Positions 57,223 through 64,000 of a DNA stretch of 64,000 nt are shown here, in pieces. Position 1 is the first letter of the stretch. Each line of letters starts with the position of its first letter. The notes under the pieces are model-generated. The model was given only the letters and a program-made list of their open reading frames with translations, did not search any database and was not told where the DNA came from. The stretch comes from Paracoccus aeridis. GTDB lineage: Bacteria > Pseudomonadota > Alphaproteobacteria > Rhodobacterales > Rhodobacteraceae. Location of the stretch: the NCBI RefSeq assembly GCF_004923205.2, contig NZ_SELD02000006.1, forward strand, positions 124,001 through 188,000, in the 5' to 3' direction. Both the position numbers and the translations under genes were made by a program.

Positions 57223-59262
57223 ATGATCGAGAACCGCTGGAACGAGGACGATGCGCGCTGCTGGCAGGACGCTGCAGGCGACGACCCGGCGACTCGCGAA
57301 CTGGCGCTCAGGGTCTATTCCTCGCGGCTGATCGGGTCCGAGCCGGACCTTGTGATGCACGGCGGCGGCAACACCTCAGTCAAGCTGACTGCACGCGACG
57401 TCTACGGCGACAAGGTGGAGGTGCTGCACGTCAAGGGCTCGGGCTGGGACCTCGACACGATCGAGGCGGCGGGCCTGCCAGCCGTGCGGATGGCCCCGCT
57501 GGCCCGGCTGCGCGGGCTGGACTCGCTATCTGACGAGGACATGGTCAACGTCCAGCGCGCCAACTTGATGGACAGCACCGCCCCCAACCCGTCGGTCGAG
57601 ACGCTGCTTCACGCTTGGCTGCCCGCGCGCTACGTGGACCACACCCACGCGACGGCGTTTCTGGCGCTGGCGAACCTGCCCGACGTCGCAGAAGCCGCGG
57701 CCGAGATCTTCGGCGATCGCATGGTGCTGGTGGACTACGTGATGCCGGGCTTCGCGCTGGCGAAACTCGCCGCGGAGACGGTGGCCGCGCACGCGGATGC
57801 CGAAGGGCTCCTGCTGGTCAACCACGGGCATTTCACCTGGGGCGCGACTGCGAAGGAGAGCTATGACCGAGTCATCGCCCATACCAACGCAGTCGAGGCG
57901 TGGCTGGACCGGCAGCGGGCAGCGGCCCCGTCCGTTGCCGGACGCAAGTGCGACCCGGCCCGGGCGGCGGAGATCCTGGCCTCACTGCGGGGCGCGCTGG
58001 CCGCCGGACGGCCGGAGGGTGCGGCGATGCCGGTCCTTGCACTTCGCGACGGGGCGGAAACCCTGGAGATCATGGCCTCGGGCGACCTGGCGGCTTGGGC
58101 GAAGCGCGGCGTCGCAACGCCGGATCATGTGATTCGCACCAAGGCGCATCCGTTGCACCTGACCGCAGCTGACTTGAAGGCCGAGCGGATGGCGGCGCGC
58201 GTGGCAAGCTTCGCCGAAGACTACCGTGCCTATTTCCACCGCAACGCGCCCGGTGCCACGCAGCGCAAGACGATGCTGCCGACCACCCCGGGGCTCGCGT
58301 GGATCGAGGGGGTGGGCCTCGTCGGCATCGGCGCGAATGCAAAGGCGGCGCGGATCGCGGCAGACCTTGGGGAGCAGACGCTGCGGGTCATGCGAGCGGG
58401 CGAGGCGGCGGGCGGCTTCCACCCTATTGGCGAAGCCGACACGTTCGAGATGGAATACTGGTCCCTCGAACAGGCCAAGCTCGGCAAGGGCAAGCCTCCC
58501 GCGCTGCAGGGGCGGGTCGTGCTCGTGACCGGCGGGGCCGGCACGATCGGGCTCGCCACGGCGCAGGCGTTCCGCGCTGCGGGGGCCGAGTTGTTCATCG
58601 TCGACCGCGAGGAGGACGCGCTCGCCGCAGCGTTGAACATGCTCGGACGCGAGGCGCGGGGCCTTGCCCTCGACATCACCGCGCCGGGCGGAGCCGTGAG
58701 TGCTGTCGACGCGGCGGTTACGGCGTTCGGTGGCCTCGACATCCTCGTCAGCAACGCCGGGGCGGCAGTCGAGGGCGAGATAGCGACACTTCCGGACGAC
58801 GTCCTGCGCAGCAGTTTCGACCTCAATTTCTTCGCTCACCAAGCCTTCGCCCAAGCCGCGATCGCGGTCTTCCGCCGCCAGGGCCGGGGTGGGCAGATCC
58901 TGATCAATGCCTCGAAGCAGGCGGTGAACCCAGGCCGGAACTTCGGGGCCTACGGACTGCCGAAGGCGGCCGCGTTCTTCCTGATCCGGCAGCTGGCGCT
59001 GGAACTCGGGCGCGAGGGCATCCGCGTCAACGGGATCAACGCCGACCGAATACGCTCGGGTCTCTTGACGGCCGAGATGATCGCGGCGCGCGCCTCGTCG
59101 CGGGGCATCGACGAGGCCGCCTATCTCGGCGGCAACCTTCTCGGCCGCGAGGTCGAGGCGCGGCACGTGGCGGCGGCGTTCGTGGCGCTGGCGCAGGCCG
59201 AGCGCACGACGGCCCACGTGATGACCGTGGATGGCGGCAACATCGAGGCGGCGCTTCGCTGA
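57223..59262 (+). CDS. Class II aldolase fused to short-chain dehydrogenase
   Basis: This 679-residue bifunctional protein is of the RhaD/RhaE (YuxG) type. The aldolase part (about 1-420) has [10 protein letters not shown] (45-54), metal histidines His140 and His142 (VDHTHATAF) and His201 (VNHGHF), and Glu127 near PSVETLL. The SDR part has the cofactor motif TGGAGTIG at 436-443 and Tyr577/Lys581 (YGLPK). Characterised relatives split rhamnulose 1-phosphate to DHAP and lactaldehyde, then oxidise the aldehyde. Next to mtnK and mtnA it could instead split methylthioribulose or 5-deoxyribulose 1-phosphate and process the released aldehyde. AAGGGG precedes the ATG. Confidence 0.9.
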   Translation: MIENRWNEDDARCWQDAAGDDPATRELALRVYSSRLIGSEPDLVMHGGGNTSVKLTARDVYGDKVEVLHVKGSGWDLDTIEAAGLPAVRMAPLARLRGLDSLSDEDMVNVQRANLMDSTAPNPSVETLLHAWLPARYVDHTHATAFLALANLPDVAEAAAEIFGDRMVLVDYVMPGFALAKLAAETVAAHADAEGLLLVNHGHFTWGATAKESYDRVIAHTNAVEAWLDRQRAAAPSVAGRKCDPARAAEILASLRGALAAGRPEGAAMPVLALRDGAETLEIMASGDLAAWAKRGVATPDHVIRTKAHPLHLTAADLKAERMAARVASFAEDYRAYFHRNAPGATQRKTMLPTTPGLAWIEGVGLVGIGANAKAARIAADLGEQTLRVMRAGEAAGGFHPIGEADTFEMEYWSLEQAKLGKGKPPALQGRVVLVTGGAGTIGLATAQAFRAAGAELFIVDREEDALAAALNMLGREARGLALDITAPGGAVSAVDAAVTAFGGLDILVSNAGAAVEGEIATLPDDVLRSSFDLNFFAHQAFAQAAIAVFRRQGRGGQILINASKQAVNPGRNFGAYGLPKAAAFFLIRQLALELGREGIRVNGINADRIRSGLLTAEMIAARASSRGIDEAAYLGGNLLGREVEARHVAAAFVALAQAERTTAHVMTVDGGNIEAALR

Positions 59263-59291
59263 CGCGCGGCAGCCACCGGCCTGCTGCGGCG

Positions 59292-59319
59292 TTGACAACC
59301 ACGCCCGCGCGTTCATTGT
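59292..59319 (+). promoter_or_regulatory. Candidate promoter of the frc-type operon
   Basis: A perfect TTGACA (59292-59297) lies 62 bases before the frcB start codon, with a weak CATTGT (59314-59319) 16 bases further on. It is 29 bases past the aldolase gene stop. Confidence 0.35.
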
Positions 59320-59359
59320 GCAGCCGACGGCGCGGGATGACCGCGCGAAGGAGGGATAC

Positions 59360-60382
59360 ATGAACACGCTGAAAACCACGGCCTGCGCCGCTGCGGCCCT
59401 GTTCGCCGCCACCCTGGGCGCGAACGCGCAGGAACCGACCCGCGCCTGCATCATCACCAAGACCGACATCAACCCGTTCTTCGTCAAGATGAAGGAAGGC
59501 GCGGAGGAGAAGGGCCGCGAGCTGGGGGTCGAGATCATGGCCTATGCCGGCAAGATCGACGGCGACCACGAGACCCAGCAGCAGGCGATGGAAAGCTGCA
59601 TCGCGGCCGGGGTCAAGGGCATCCTGCTGGTCGCCTCGGACCCCAAGGCGATCGTCGCGCAGGTCGAACAGGCCCAGGCGCAGGGGATCCTCGTGATCGC
59701 GCTCGACACGCCGCTGGAACCCGCCGACGCGGCCGACGCGACCTTCGCCACCGACAACTACGAGGCCGGGCGCCTGATCGGCGCGTGGGCCAGGGGCACG
59801 CTCGGAGACGCGGCGCAGGACGCCAAGGTCGCGATGCTGAACATCAACGCGTCGCAGCCCTCGGTGGACGTGCTGCGCAACCAGGGCTTCACCGAAGGCT
59901 TCGGGATCGACCCCAAGGACAACACCCGCATCGGTGACGAGGACGATCCCCGCATCGTGGGCCAGGACTACACCGACGGAAACGAGGAAGGCGGCCGCCG
60001 CGCGATGGAGGCGCTGTTCCAGCGCGACCCGTCGATCAACGTCGTCTACACCATCAACGAACCCGCCGCCGCCGGCGCGGCCGAGGCGCTGCGCGCGTTC
60101 GGGCGGCAGGAGGGCGTGACGATCGTCTCGGTCGACGGGGGGTGCCCCGGGGTCCAGAACGTGGCCGACGGCGTGATCGGCGCGACCTCGCAGCAGTATC
60201 CGCGCAAGATGGCCGAGATGGGGATCGAGGCGATCGCGGCGTTCGCCAAGGACGGCACCCGGCCCCAGAACACCGAAGGGCTGAGCTTCACCGACACCGG
60301 CGTCCAGCTTGTCACCGACAAGCCGGTCGAGGGCGTGCCCTCGATCACCTCGGCCGAGGGGCTGAAGCTCTGCTGGGGCTGA
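59360..60382 (+). CDS. frcB: Sugar ABC importer binding protein, FrcB-like
   Basis: This 340-residue periplasmic protein has a signal peptide ([20 protein letters not shown]) and a mature part starting [75 protein letters not shown] and [16 protein letters not shown] follow the FrcB fructose-binding protein group. AAGGAGGG is five bases before the ATG. The downstream gene order C-A-K copies the Sinorhizobium frcBCAK set. Fructose is the best guess; ribose and mannose are also taken by that system. Confidence 0.88.
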   Translation: MNTLKTTACAAAALFAATLGANAQEPTRACIITKTDINPFFVKMKEGAEEKGRELGVEIMAYAGKIDGDHETQQQAMESCIAAGVKGILLVASDPKAIVAQVEQAQAQGILVIALDTPLEPADAADATFATDNYEAGRLIGAWARGTLGDAAQDAKVAMLNINASQPSVDVLRNQGFTEGFGIDPKDNTRIGDEDDPRIVGQDYTDGNEEGGRRAMEALFQRDPSINVVYTINEPAAAGAAEALRAFGRQEGVTIVSVDGGCPGVQNVADGVIGATSQQYPRKMAEMGIEAIAAFAKDGTRPQNTEGLSFTDTGVQLVTDKPVEGVPSITSAEGLKLCWG

Positions 60383-60402
60383 CCACCTGAACTATCGGGG
60401 AC

Positions 60403-60424
60403 GGGCGGGCATCCCCGCCCGCCC
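60403..60424 (+). terminator. Hairpin between frcB and frcC
   Basis: GGGCGGGC (60403-60410) pairs with GCCCGCCC (60417-60424), loop of 6, followed by TTT. A competing stem, CGGGGA (60396-60401) with TCCCCG (60412-60417), can form instead. It lies 20 bases past the binding-protein gene, a likely partial terminator or mRNA stabiliser. Confidence 0.55.
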
Positions 60425-60446
60425 TTTCCGCAACCGGAGACCCTGA

Positions 60447-61466
60447 ATGACCGAAGCGACCGTCGCCCGGTTCGAGCATCGCCGCACCACCGCCGAATCG
60501 ATCCAGCATTTCCTGCACCGCTTCCCGACGATGGTGCCGGTGATCGTGCTGATCGTCTCGGTCGCAGGCTTCGCGCTCGCCGCGCCCAACTTCATGTCGG
60601 CCTTCAACCTTTCGCTGATCCTTCAGCAGGTGGCGGTGGTCGGCACGCTCGCCGCGGCGCAGAGCCTCGTGATCCTGACGGCCGGAATCGACCTGTCGGT
60701 CAGCGCGGTGATGGTGCTCTGCTCGGTCATCATGGGCAAGCTCGCGGTCGAGATGGGGGTTCCGGTGCCTATCGCGATCGCCGCGGGCATCGCGGCCGGC
60801 CTGGGGACCGGCTGGGTCAACGGCACGCTCGTCACGCGGCTGAGGCTGCCGCCGTTCATCACGACCCTCGGCACGCTAAACATCTTCATCGCGCTGGTGT
60901 ATTACCTGTCGGGCCGCAACACGATCCGCAGCCAGGACATCGACGCCAGCGCGCCGCTTCTGAAGCTGTTCGGCCAGAACTTCCGCCTCGGCGGCTTCGT
61001 GATCACCTACGGCGTGCTGCTGATGCTCGCCGTCTTCGCGGTGCTTTACGTGGCGCTGAACATGACCGCCTGGGGCAAGCGCGTCTATGCCATCGGCGAC
61101 GATGCCGAGGCGGCGGCGCTGGCAGGGATCCGGGTCAACCGGGTGCTGCTGTCGGTCTACGTCACGGCGGGGCTGATCTGCGGGCTGGCGGCGTGGTCGT
61201 CGATCGGGCGTGTGGGGTCGGTCAGCCCGACCTCGTTCGTCGAGGCGAACCTCGAATCCATCACCGCCGTCGTGATCGGGGGGATCTCGCTCTTTGGGGG
61301 GCGCGGGTCGATCGCGGCGCCGCTGATCGGGGCGATCATCGTCGGCGTCTTCAACTCGGGCCTGCGGCTGATGGGGGTGGACGTGCTGTGGCAGCTGTTC
61401 GCGACCGGCTGGCTCATCATCATCGCCGTGGCCGTGGACCAGTGGATCAGGAAGATTGCGTCATGA
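60447..61466 (+). CDS. frcC: Sugar ABC importer permease, FrcC-like
   Basis: This 339-residue permease of the ribose branch has about ten hydrophobic segments. It shows AQSLVILTAGIDLSVSAVMVLCSV, LGTLNIFIALVYYLSGRNTIRSQDI and AIGDDAEAAALAGIRVNRVLLSVY, then GGISLFGGRGSIAAPLIGAIIVGVFNSGL. The extended cytoplasmic N-terminus and the GRNTIR segment are typical of FrcC. It overlaps frcA by four bases. Confidence 0.89.
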   Translation: MTEATVARFEHRRTTAESIQHFLHRFPTMVPVIVLIVSVAGFALAAPNFMSAFNLSLILQQVAVVGTLAAAQSLVILTAGIDLSVSAVMVLCSVIMGKLAVEMGVPVPIAIAAGIAAGLGTGWVNGTLVTRLRLPPFITTLGTLNIFIALVYYLSGRNTIRSQDIDASAPLLKLFGQNFRLGGFVITYGVLLMLAVFAVLYVALNMTAWGKRVYAIGDDAEAAALAGIRVNRVLLSVYVTAGLICGLAAWSSIGRVGSVSPTSFVEANLESITAVVIGGISLFGGRGSIAAPLIGAIIVGVFNSGLRLMGVDVLWQLFATGWLIIIAVAVDQWIRKIAS

Positions 61467-62239
61467 CCCAGAACGTTCTGGAGGCGCGCGGCCTCACCAA
61501 GCGCTACGGCCGCGTCACCGCGCTGGACGGCTGCGACTTCGACCTGCGGCCGGGCGAGATCCTGGCGGTGATCGGCGACAACGGCGCGGGGAAATCGACG
61601 CTCATCAAGGCGCTGTCGGGCGCGATCCAGCCCGACGAGGGCGAGATCCGGCTGGACGGCCGGCCCGCGCACTTCGCAAGCCCGCTGGCCGCGCGCCAGT
61701 CGGGGATCGAGACGGTCTACCAGACGCTCGCCCTGTCTCCCGCGCTGTCGATCAGCGACAACATGTTCATGGGGCGGGAAATCCGGCGCGAGGACCTGCT
61801 GGGGCGCTGGTTCGGCATCCTCGACCGGGCCCGCATGGACCGGATCGCGCGGGAAAAGCTGTCGGAACTGGGGCTGCTGACCATCCAGAACATCGGCCAG
61901 CGGGTGGAAACCCTGTCGGGCGGCCAGCGGCAGGGCGTGGCGGTGGCGCGCGCCGCCGCCTTCGGGTCCAAGGTCGTGATCCTGGACGAACCGACGGCGG
62001 CGCTCGGCGTCAAGGAATCGCGCAAGGTGCTGGACCTGATCCTCGACGTGCGGGCGCGCGGGCTGCCGATCGTGCTGATCTCGCACAACATGCCGCACGT
62101 GTTCGAGATCGCGGACCGCATCCATGTCCACCGGCTCGGCCGCCGCCTGTGCCTGATCGACCCCAAGCAGCACTCGATGTCGGACGCTGTGGCCTACATG
62201 ACCGGGGCCAAGGTGCCCGAAGAGGTTCTCGCCGCGTGA
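61463..62239 (+). CDS. frcA: Sugar ABC importer ATPase, FrcA-like (single domain)
   Basis: This 258-residue ATPase has one nucleotide-binding domain, unlike RbsA. Walker A is GDNGAGKS, signature LSGGQRQG, Walker B VVILDEPTAALGVKES and H-loop LISHNMPHVFEIAD. ETVYQTLALSPALSISDNMFMGRE is a hallmark of the FrcA group. It overlaps frcC and frcK by four bases and probably works as a homodimer. Confidence 0.9.
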   Translation: MTQNVLEARGLTKRYGRVTALDGCDFDLRPGEILAVIGDNGAGKSTLIKALSGAIQPDEGEIRLDGRPAHFASPLAARQSGIETVYQTLALSPALSISDNMFMGREIRREDLLGRWFGILDRARMDRIAREKLSELGLLTIQNIGQRVETLSGGQRQGVAVARAAAFGSKVVILDEPTAALGVKESRKVLDLILDVRARGLPIVLISHNMPHVFEIADRIHVHRLGRRLCLIDPKQHSMSDAVAYMTGAKVPEEVLAA

Positions 62240-62847
62240 GCCTTTGGACGCAGGCCATCGCCGGCCCGCTCGCGGCGGCTGTCGCGGCCATGCCGCCGGG
62301 CCGCCGCCTCGTCGCGCTGGCGGGACCGCCCGGCGCGGGCAAGTCCACCCTCGCGGCGGAAGCCGCCGCCGTCCTGCCGGGGGCGACGGTGCTGCCGATG
62401 GACGGCTACCACCTCGACGACGCGATCCTGGCCGAGCGTGGGATCCTGCACCGCAAGGGCAGCCCGGAAAGCTTCGACGCGGCGGGGTTCCTGTCGCTGG
62501 TCCGCCGCCTTCGCGATGAAGCCGAGGTCTTCCACCCCGTCTTCGACCGCACCCGCGAGCAGTCCATCGCCGGCGCCGGCCGCGTCGGCCCCGAGCACCG
62601 GCTGGTGCTGGTCGAGGGGAACTACCTGCTGCTCGACCGCCCCATCTGGCGCGAGCTTGGGCCGCTGTTCGACCTGACGGTGATGGTGGCGGCGCCGCTG
62701 GATGAACTCTCCCGCCGGCTTCGCGAGCGCTGGCAGCAGCTCGGCAAAGACCAGGCGGCGGTCGCGCGGCATCTCGATAACGACCTCGCCAACGCCCGCG
62801 CGGTGCTGGCGGAATCGTTGCCTGCCCGGCTTACCCTGTCGGCCTGA
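62236..62847 (+). CDS. frcK: FrcK-like P-loop kinase of the uridine kinase/pantothenate kinase fold
   Basis: This 203-residue cytoplasmic protein has Walker A GPPGAGKS (30-37), then VLPMDGYHLDDAILAERG. The segments RKGSPESFDAAGF, FDRTREQSIAGAG and LVLVEGNYLLLDRPIWREL are typical of nucleoside/nucleotide kinase-family proteins that accompany frcBCA. Whether it phosphorylates the imported sugar is not established. The GTG start overlaps the frcA stop. It ends the operon. Confidence 0.88.
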   Translation: MSLWTQAIAGPLAAAVAAMPPGRRLVALAGPPGAGKSTLAAEAAAVLPGATVLPMDGYHLDDAILAERGILHRKGSPESFDAAGFLSLVRRLRDEAEVFHPVFDRTREQSIAGAGRVGPEHRLVLVEGNYLLLDRPIWRELGPLFDLTVMVAAPLDELSRRLRERWQQLGKDQAAVARHLDNDLANARAVLAESLPARLTLSA

Positions 62848-63216
62848 GGACACGAGCCTCCGGTCTCGGGTGGTGCGGGCCAGGGCCTCCCCCGCGCAGC
62901 GTCCGGGCACGGCTGGCGACCGTCCCGCGCCGCTGATCGGCGGCGCGGACCGGCGGCGCGGACCGGGCCGGGTTTTCCGCCGTCGCGGAACGCGGCGGTG
63001 CTGCGCGCCCCGGTCAAGCCCCGAACGCATCTGCGCCCCCCCAGCGCGTCAGGGCCGACCCGGCCGGGCCGCCCGTTTCCCGCTCAATACCCGCGGGGCT
63101 GGCGGTATCCCGCCGCCTCGCGCGAACGCGATCCTGCCCCGCGGCCGCCTTCGATTGACATTCCACGGCGGATTGCCGATCCCCCCGCCCGCACGCGTTG
63201 CGGAAACCGGGATCGC
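62848..63216. other. Intergenic region before the polysaccharide gene
   Basis: No convincing gene is seen in these 369 bases; the open frames crossing it have no recognisable sequence. A 13-bp tandem duplication, CGGCGGCGCGGAC, occupies 62938-62950 and 62951-62963. TTGACA at 63155-63160 is a good -35 box, 57 bases before the next start codon, but no matching -10 box is visible. Confidence 0.45.
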
Positions 63217-64000
63217 ATGACCCACGTCACCAGCTTGAAACGAAGCACGATGGTGGCTTCGCTGTGGTCGATCCTCAGGTCGGTCTGGGTTGCCATCGTC
63301 ACCTTCGTGCTGTTCGCGGTGCTGGCGCGGCTGCTCGCGCCCGCCGATTTCGGCGTCTTCGCGCTGGCCAGCATCCTCGTGCAGATCGCGACGATCGTGG
63401 CCTCGGCCGGGTTCGGCAATGCCATCGTCCGCGAGCCCGCGTATTCCGAGACCTTCGTGAACACCGTGTTCTGGTGCGTGCTGGGCATGTCGATCCTCGC
63501 GGCCGCGCTGCTGATCGGCGCCGCGCCGTTCTACGCGCGGCTGGTCGGGGCCGAGGGGACGGTGCCGGTCATCCAGTGGCTCGCGTTCCTGCTGCCGCTG
63601 ACCACCCTCACCACCGTCCCGTCGGCGCTGCTGACGCGGAACTTCCAGCACAAGAGCCTTGCGATTCAGAGCATCGCCTCCAGCCTCTCGGGCGGGATCG
63701 TCGCCGTGGCGATGGCGCTGCAGGGCTGGGGCGTCTGGTCGCTGGTCGGCCAGGCCTTCGTCGGCGGCATCGTCGGCATGGCGATGATCTGGCGCATGTC
63801 GCCGTGGCGGCCGGCGCTGAAGTTCGACGCGCGCCTTGTCCGCGGCCTCCTGGTCTTCAGCAGCAGCATCATGGCGACGCAGATCCTGTGGATGCTGCTG
63901 GTGCGGGTGCAGGAAATCTTCATCTCGCGCTGGCACGGCCCCGACGCCGTCGGCCATTACCGGATCGCGTGGCGGCTGATCGAACTGATCTCGCAGTCGC
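63217..64000 (+). CDS. Polysaccharide flippase (Wzx-type, MATE/MVF superfamily), cut by the window edge
   Basis: The first 261 residues of an integral membrane protein are visible, with about six to seven hydrophobic helices. The opening LWSILRSVWVAIVTFVLFAVLARLLAPADFGVFALASIL is typical of the lipopolysaccharide/exopolysaccharide transporter family. SAGFGNAIVREPAYSETFVNTVFW and LPLTTLTTVPSALLTRNFQHKSLA follow. It flips lipid-linked sugar repeats across the inner membrane. It is probably the first gene of a polysaccharide cluster outside the window. Confidence 0.88.
   Translation, partial: MTHVTSLKRSTMVASLWSILRSVWVAIVTFVLFAVLARLLAPADFGVFALASILVQIATIVASAGFGNAIVREPAYSETFVNTVFWCVLGMSILAAALLIGAAPFYARLVGAEGTVPVIQWLAFLLPLTTLTTVPSALLTRNFQHKSLAIQSIASSLSGGIVAVAMALQGWGVWSLVGQAFVGGIVGMAMIWRMSPWRPALKFDARLVRGLLVFSSSIMATQILWMLLVRVQEIFISRWHGPDAVGHYRIAWRLIELISQS

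Noticed and set aside
62702..63220. 172-codon open frame across the gap before the flippase gene
   Set aside because: It begins inside frcK in another frame, is Arg/Pro/Gly-rich and has no recognisable sequence.

Overview
The window is a G+C-rich chromosomal segment of an alphaproteobacterium, most likely of the Rhodobacteraceae/Paracoccaceae group. The evidence is the very G+C-rich third codon positions, the Rhizobiales/Rhodobacterales-type glpDSTPQUV glycerol ABC operon, a frcBCAK fructose importer set, and a TPP-riboswitch-led thiDOSGEF-ABC-tenA operon. Genes are packed with 1-8 base overlaps. I see no tRNA, rRNA, insertion sequence, phage gene or CRISPR array.

Layout: 1-5.1 kb holds a secreted gamma-glutamyltransferase (cut by the left edge), an unknown P-loop protein translationally coupled to metA, an unknown exported protein and a short-chain dehydrogenase. 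5.3-10.5 kb is a complete peptide-type ABC importer followed by an Lrp/AsnC regulator. 11.3-15.6 kb is a four-cysteine Rrf2 regulator and a sulfate ABC operon (sbp-cysT-cysW-cysA) with a methionine-codon-rich leader. 15.9-19.0 kb carries cardiolipin synthase, an MBL-fold hydrolase and an HdeD-like membrane protein. 19.1-26.7 kb is the thiamine operon: riboswitch, thiD, thiO, thiS, thiG, thiE, a thiF-like gene, and a ThiYXZ/TenA pyrimidine salvage module. 26.7-38.5 kb holds a ferredoxin-reductase-like flavoprotein and the glycerol regulon (glpR divergent from glpD, glpS, glpT, glpP, glpQ, a small membrane protein gene, glpU, glpV, glpK). 38.7-46.5 kb holds an RTX protein, a secreted choice-of-anchor-I/phytase-like protein and the ugpBAEC glycerol-3-phosphate importer.

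46.7-59.3 kb is the most unusual part. A split transketolase and a RuBisCO-like protein form one operon. It converges on an ABC sugar importer (ATPase, permease, binding protein). That importer is divergent from genes for 5-methylthioribose kinase (MtnK) and methylthioribose-1-phosphate isomerase (MtnA). A SorC-type regulator follows, divergent from a class II aldolase fused to a short-chain dehydrogenase. Together they look like uptake, phosphorylation and isomerisation of 5-methylthioribose, 5-deoxyribose or a related 5-modified pentose. The resulting ketose phosphate could then go to the aldolase (a DHAP-type shunt) or to the RuBisCO-like protein plus transketolase. The first part rests on recognisable families; the transketolase link is inference.

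59.3-62.8 kb is a frcBCAK-type sugar importer with its kinase-like protein, and a polysaccharide flippase gene runs off the right edge. Recurring themes are sulfur (GGT, MetA, sulfate uptake, methylthioribose salvage), glycerol/glycerol-3-phosphate, and import by ABC systems, of which eight are encoded here.
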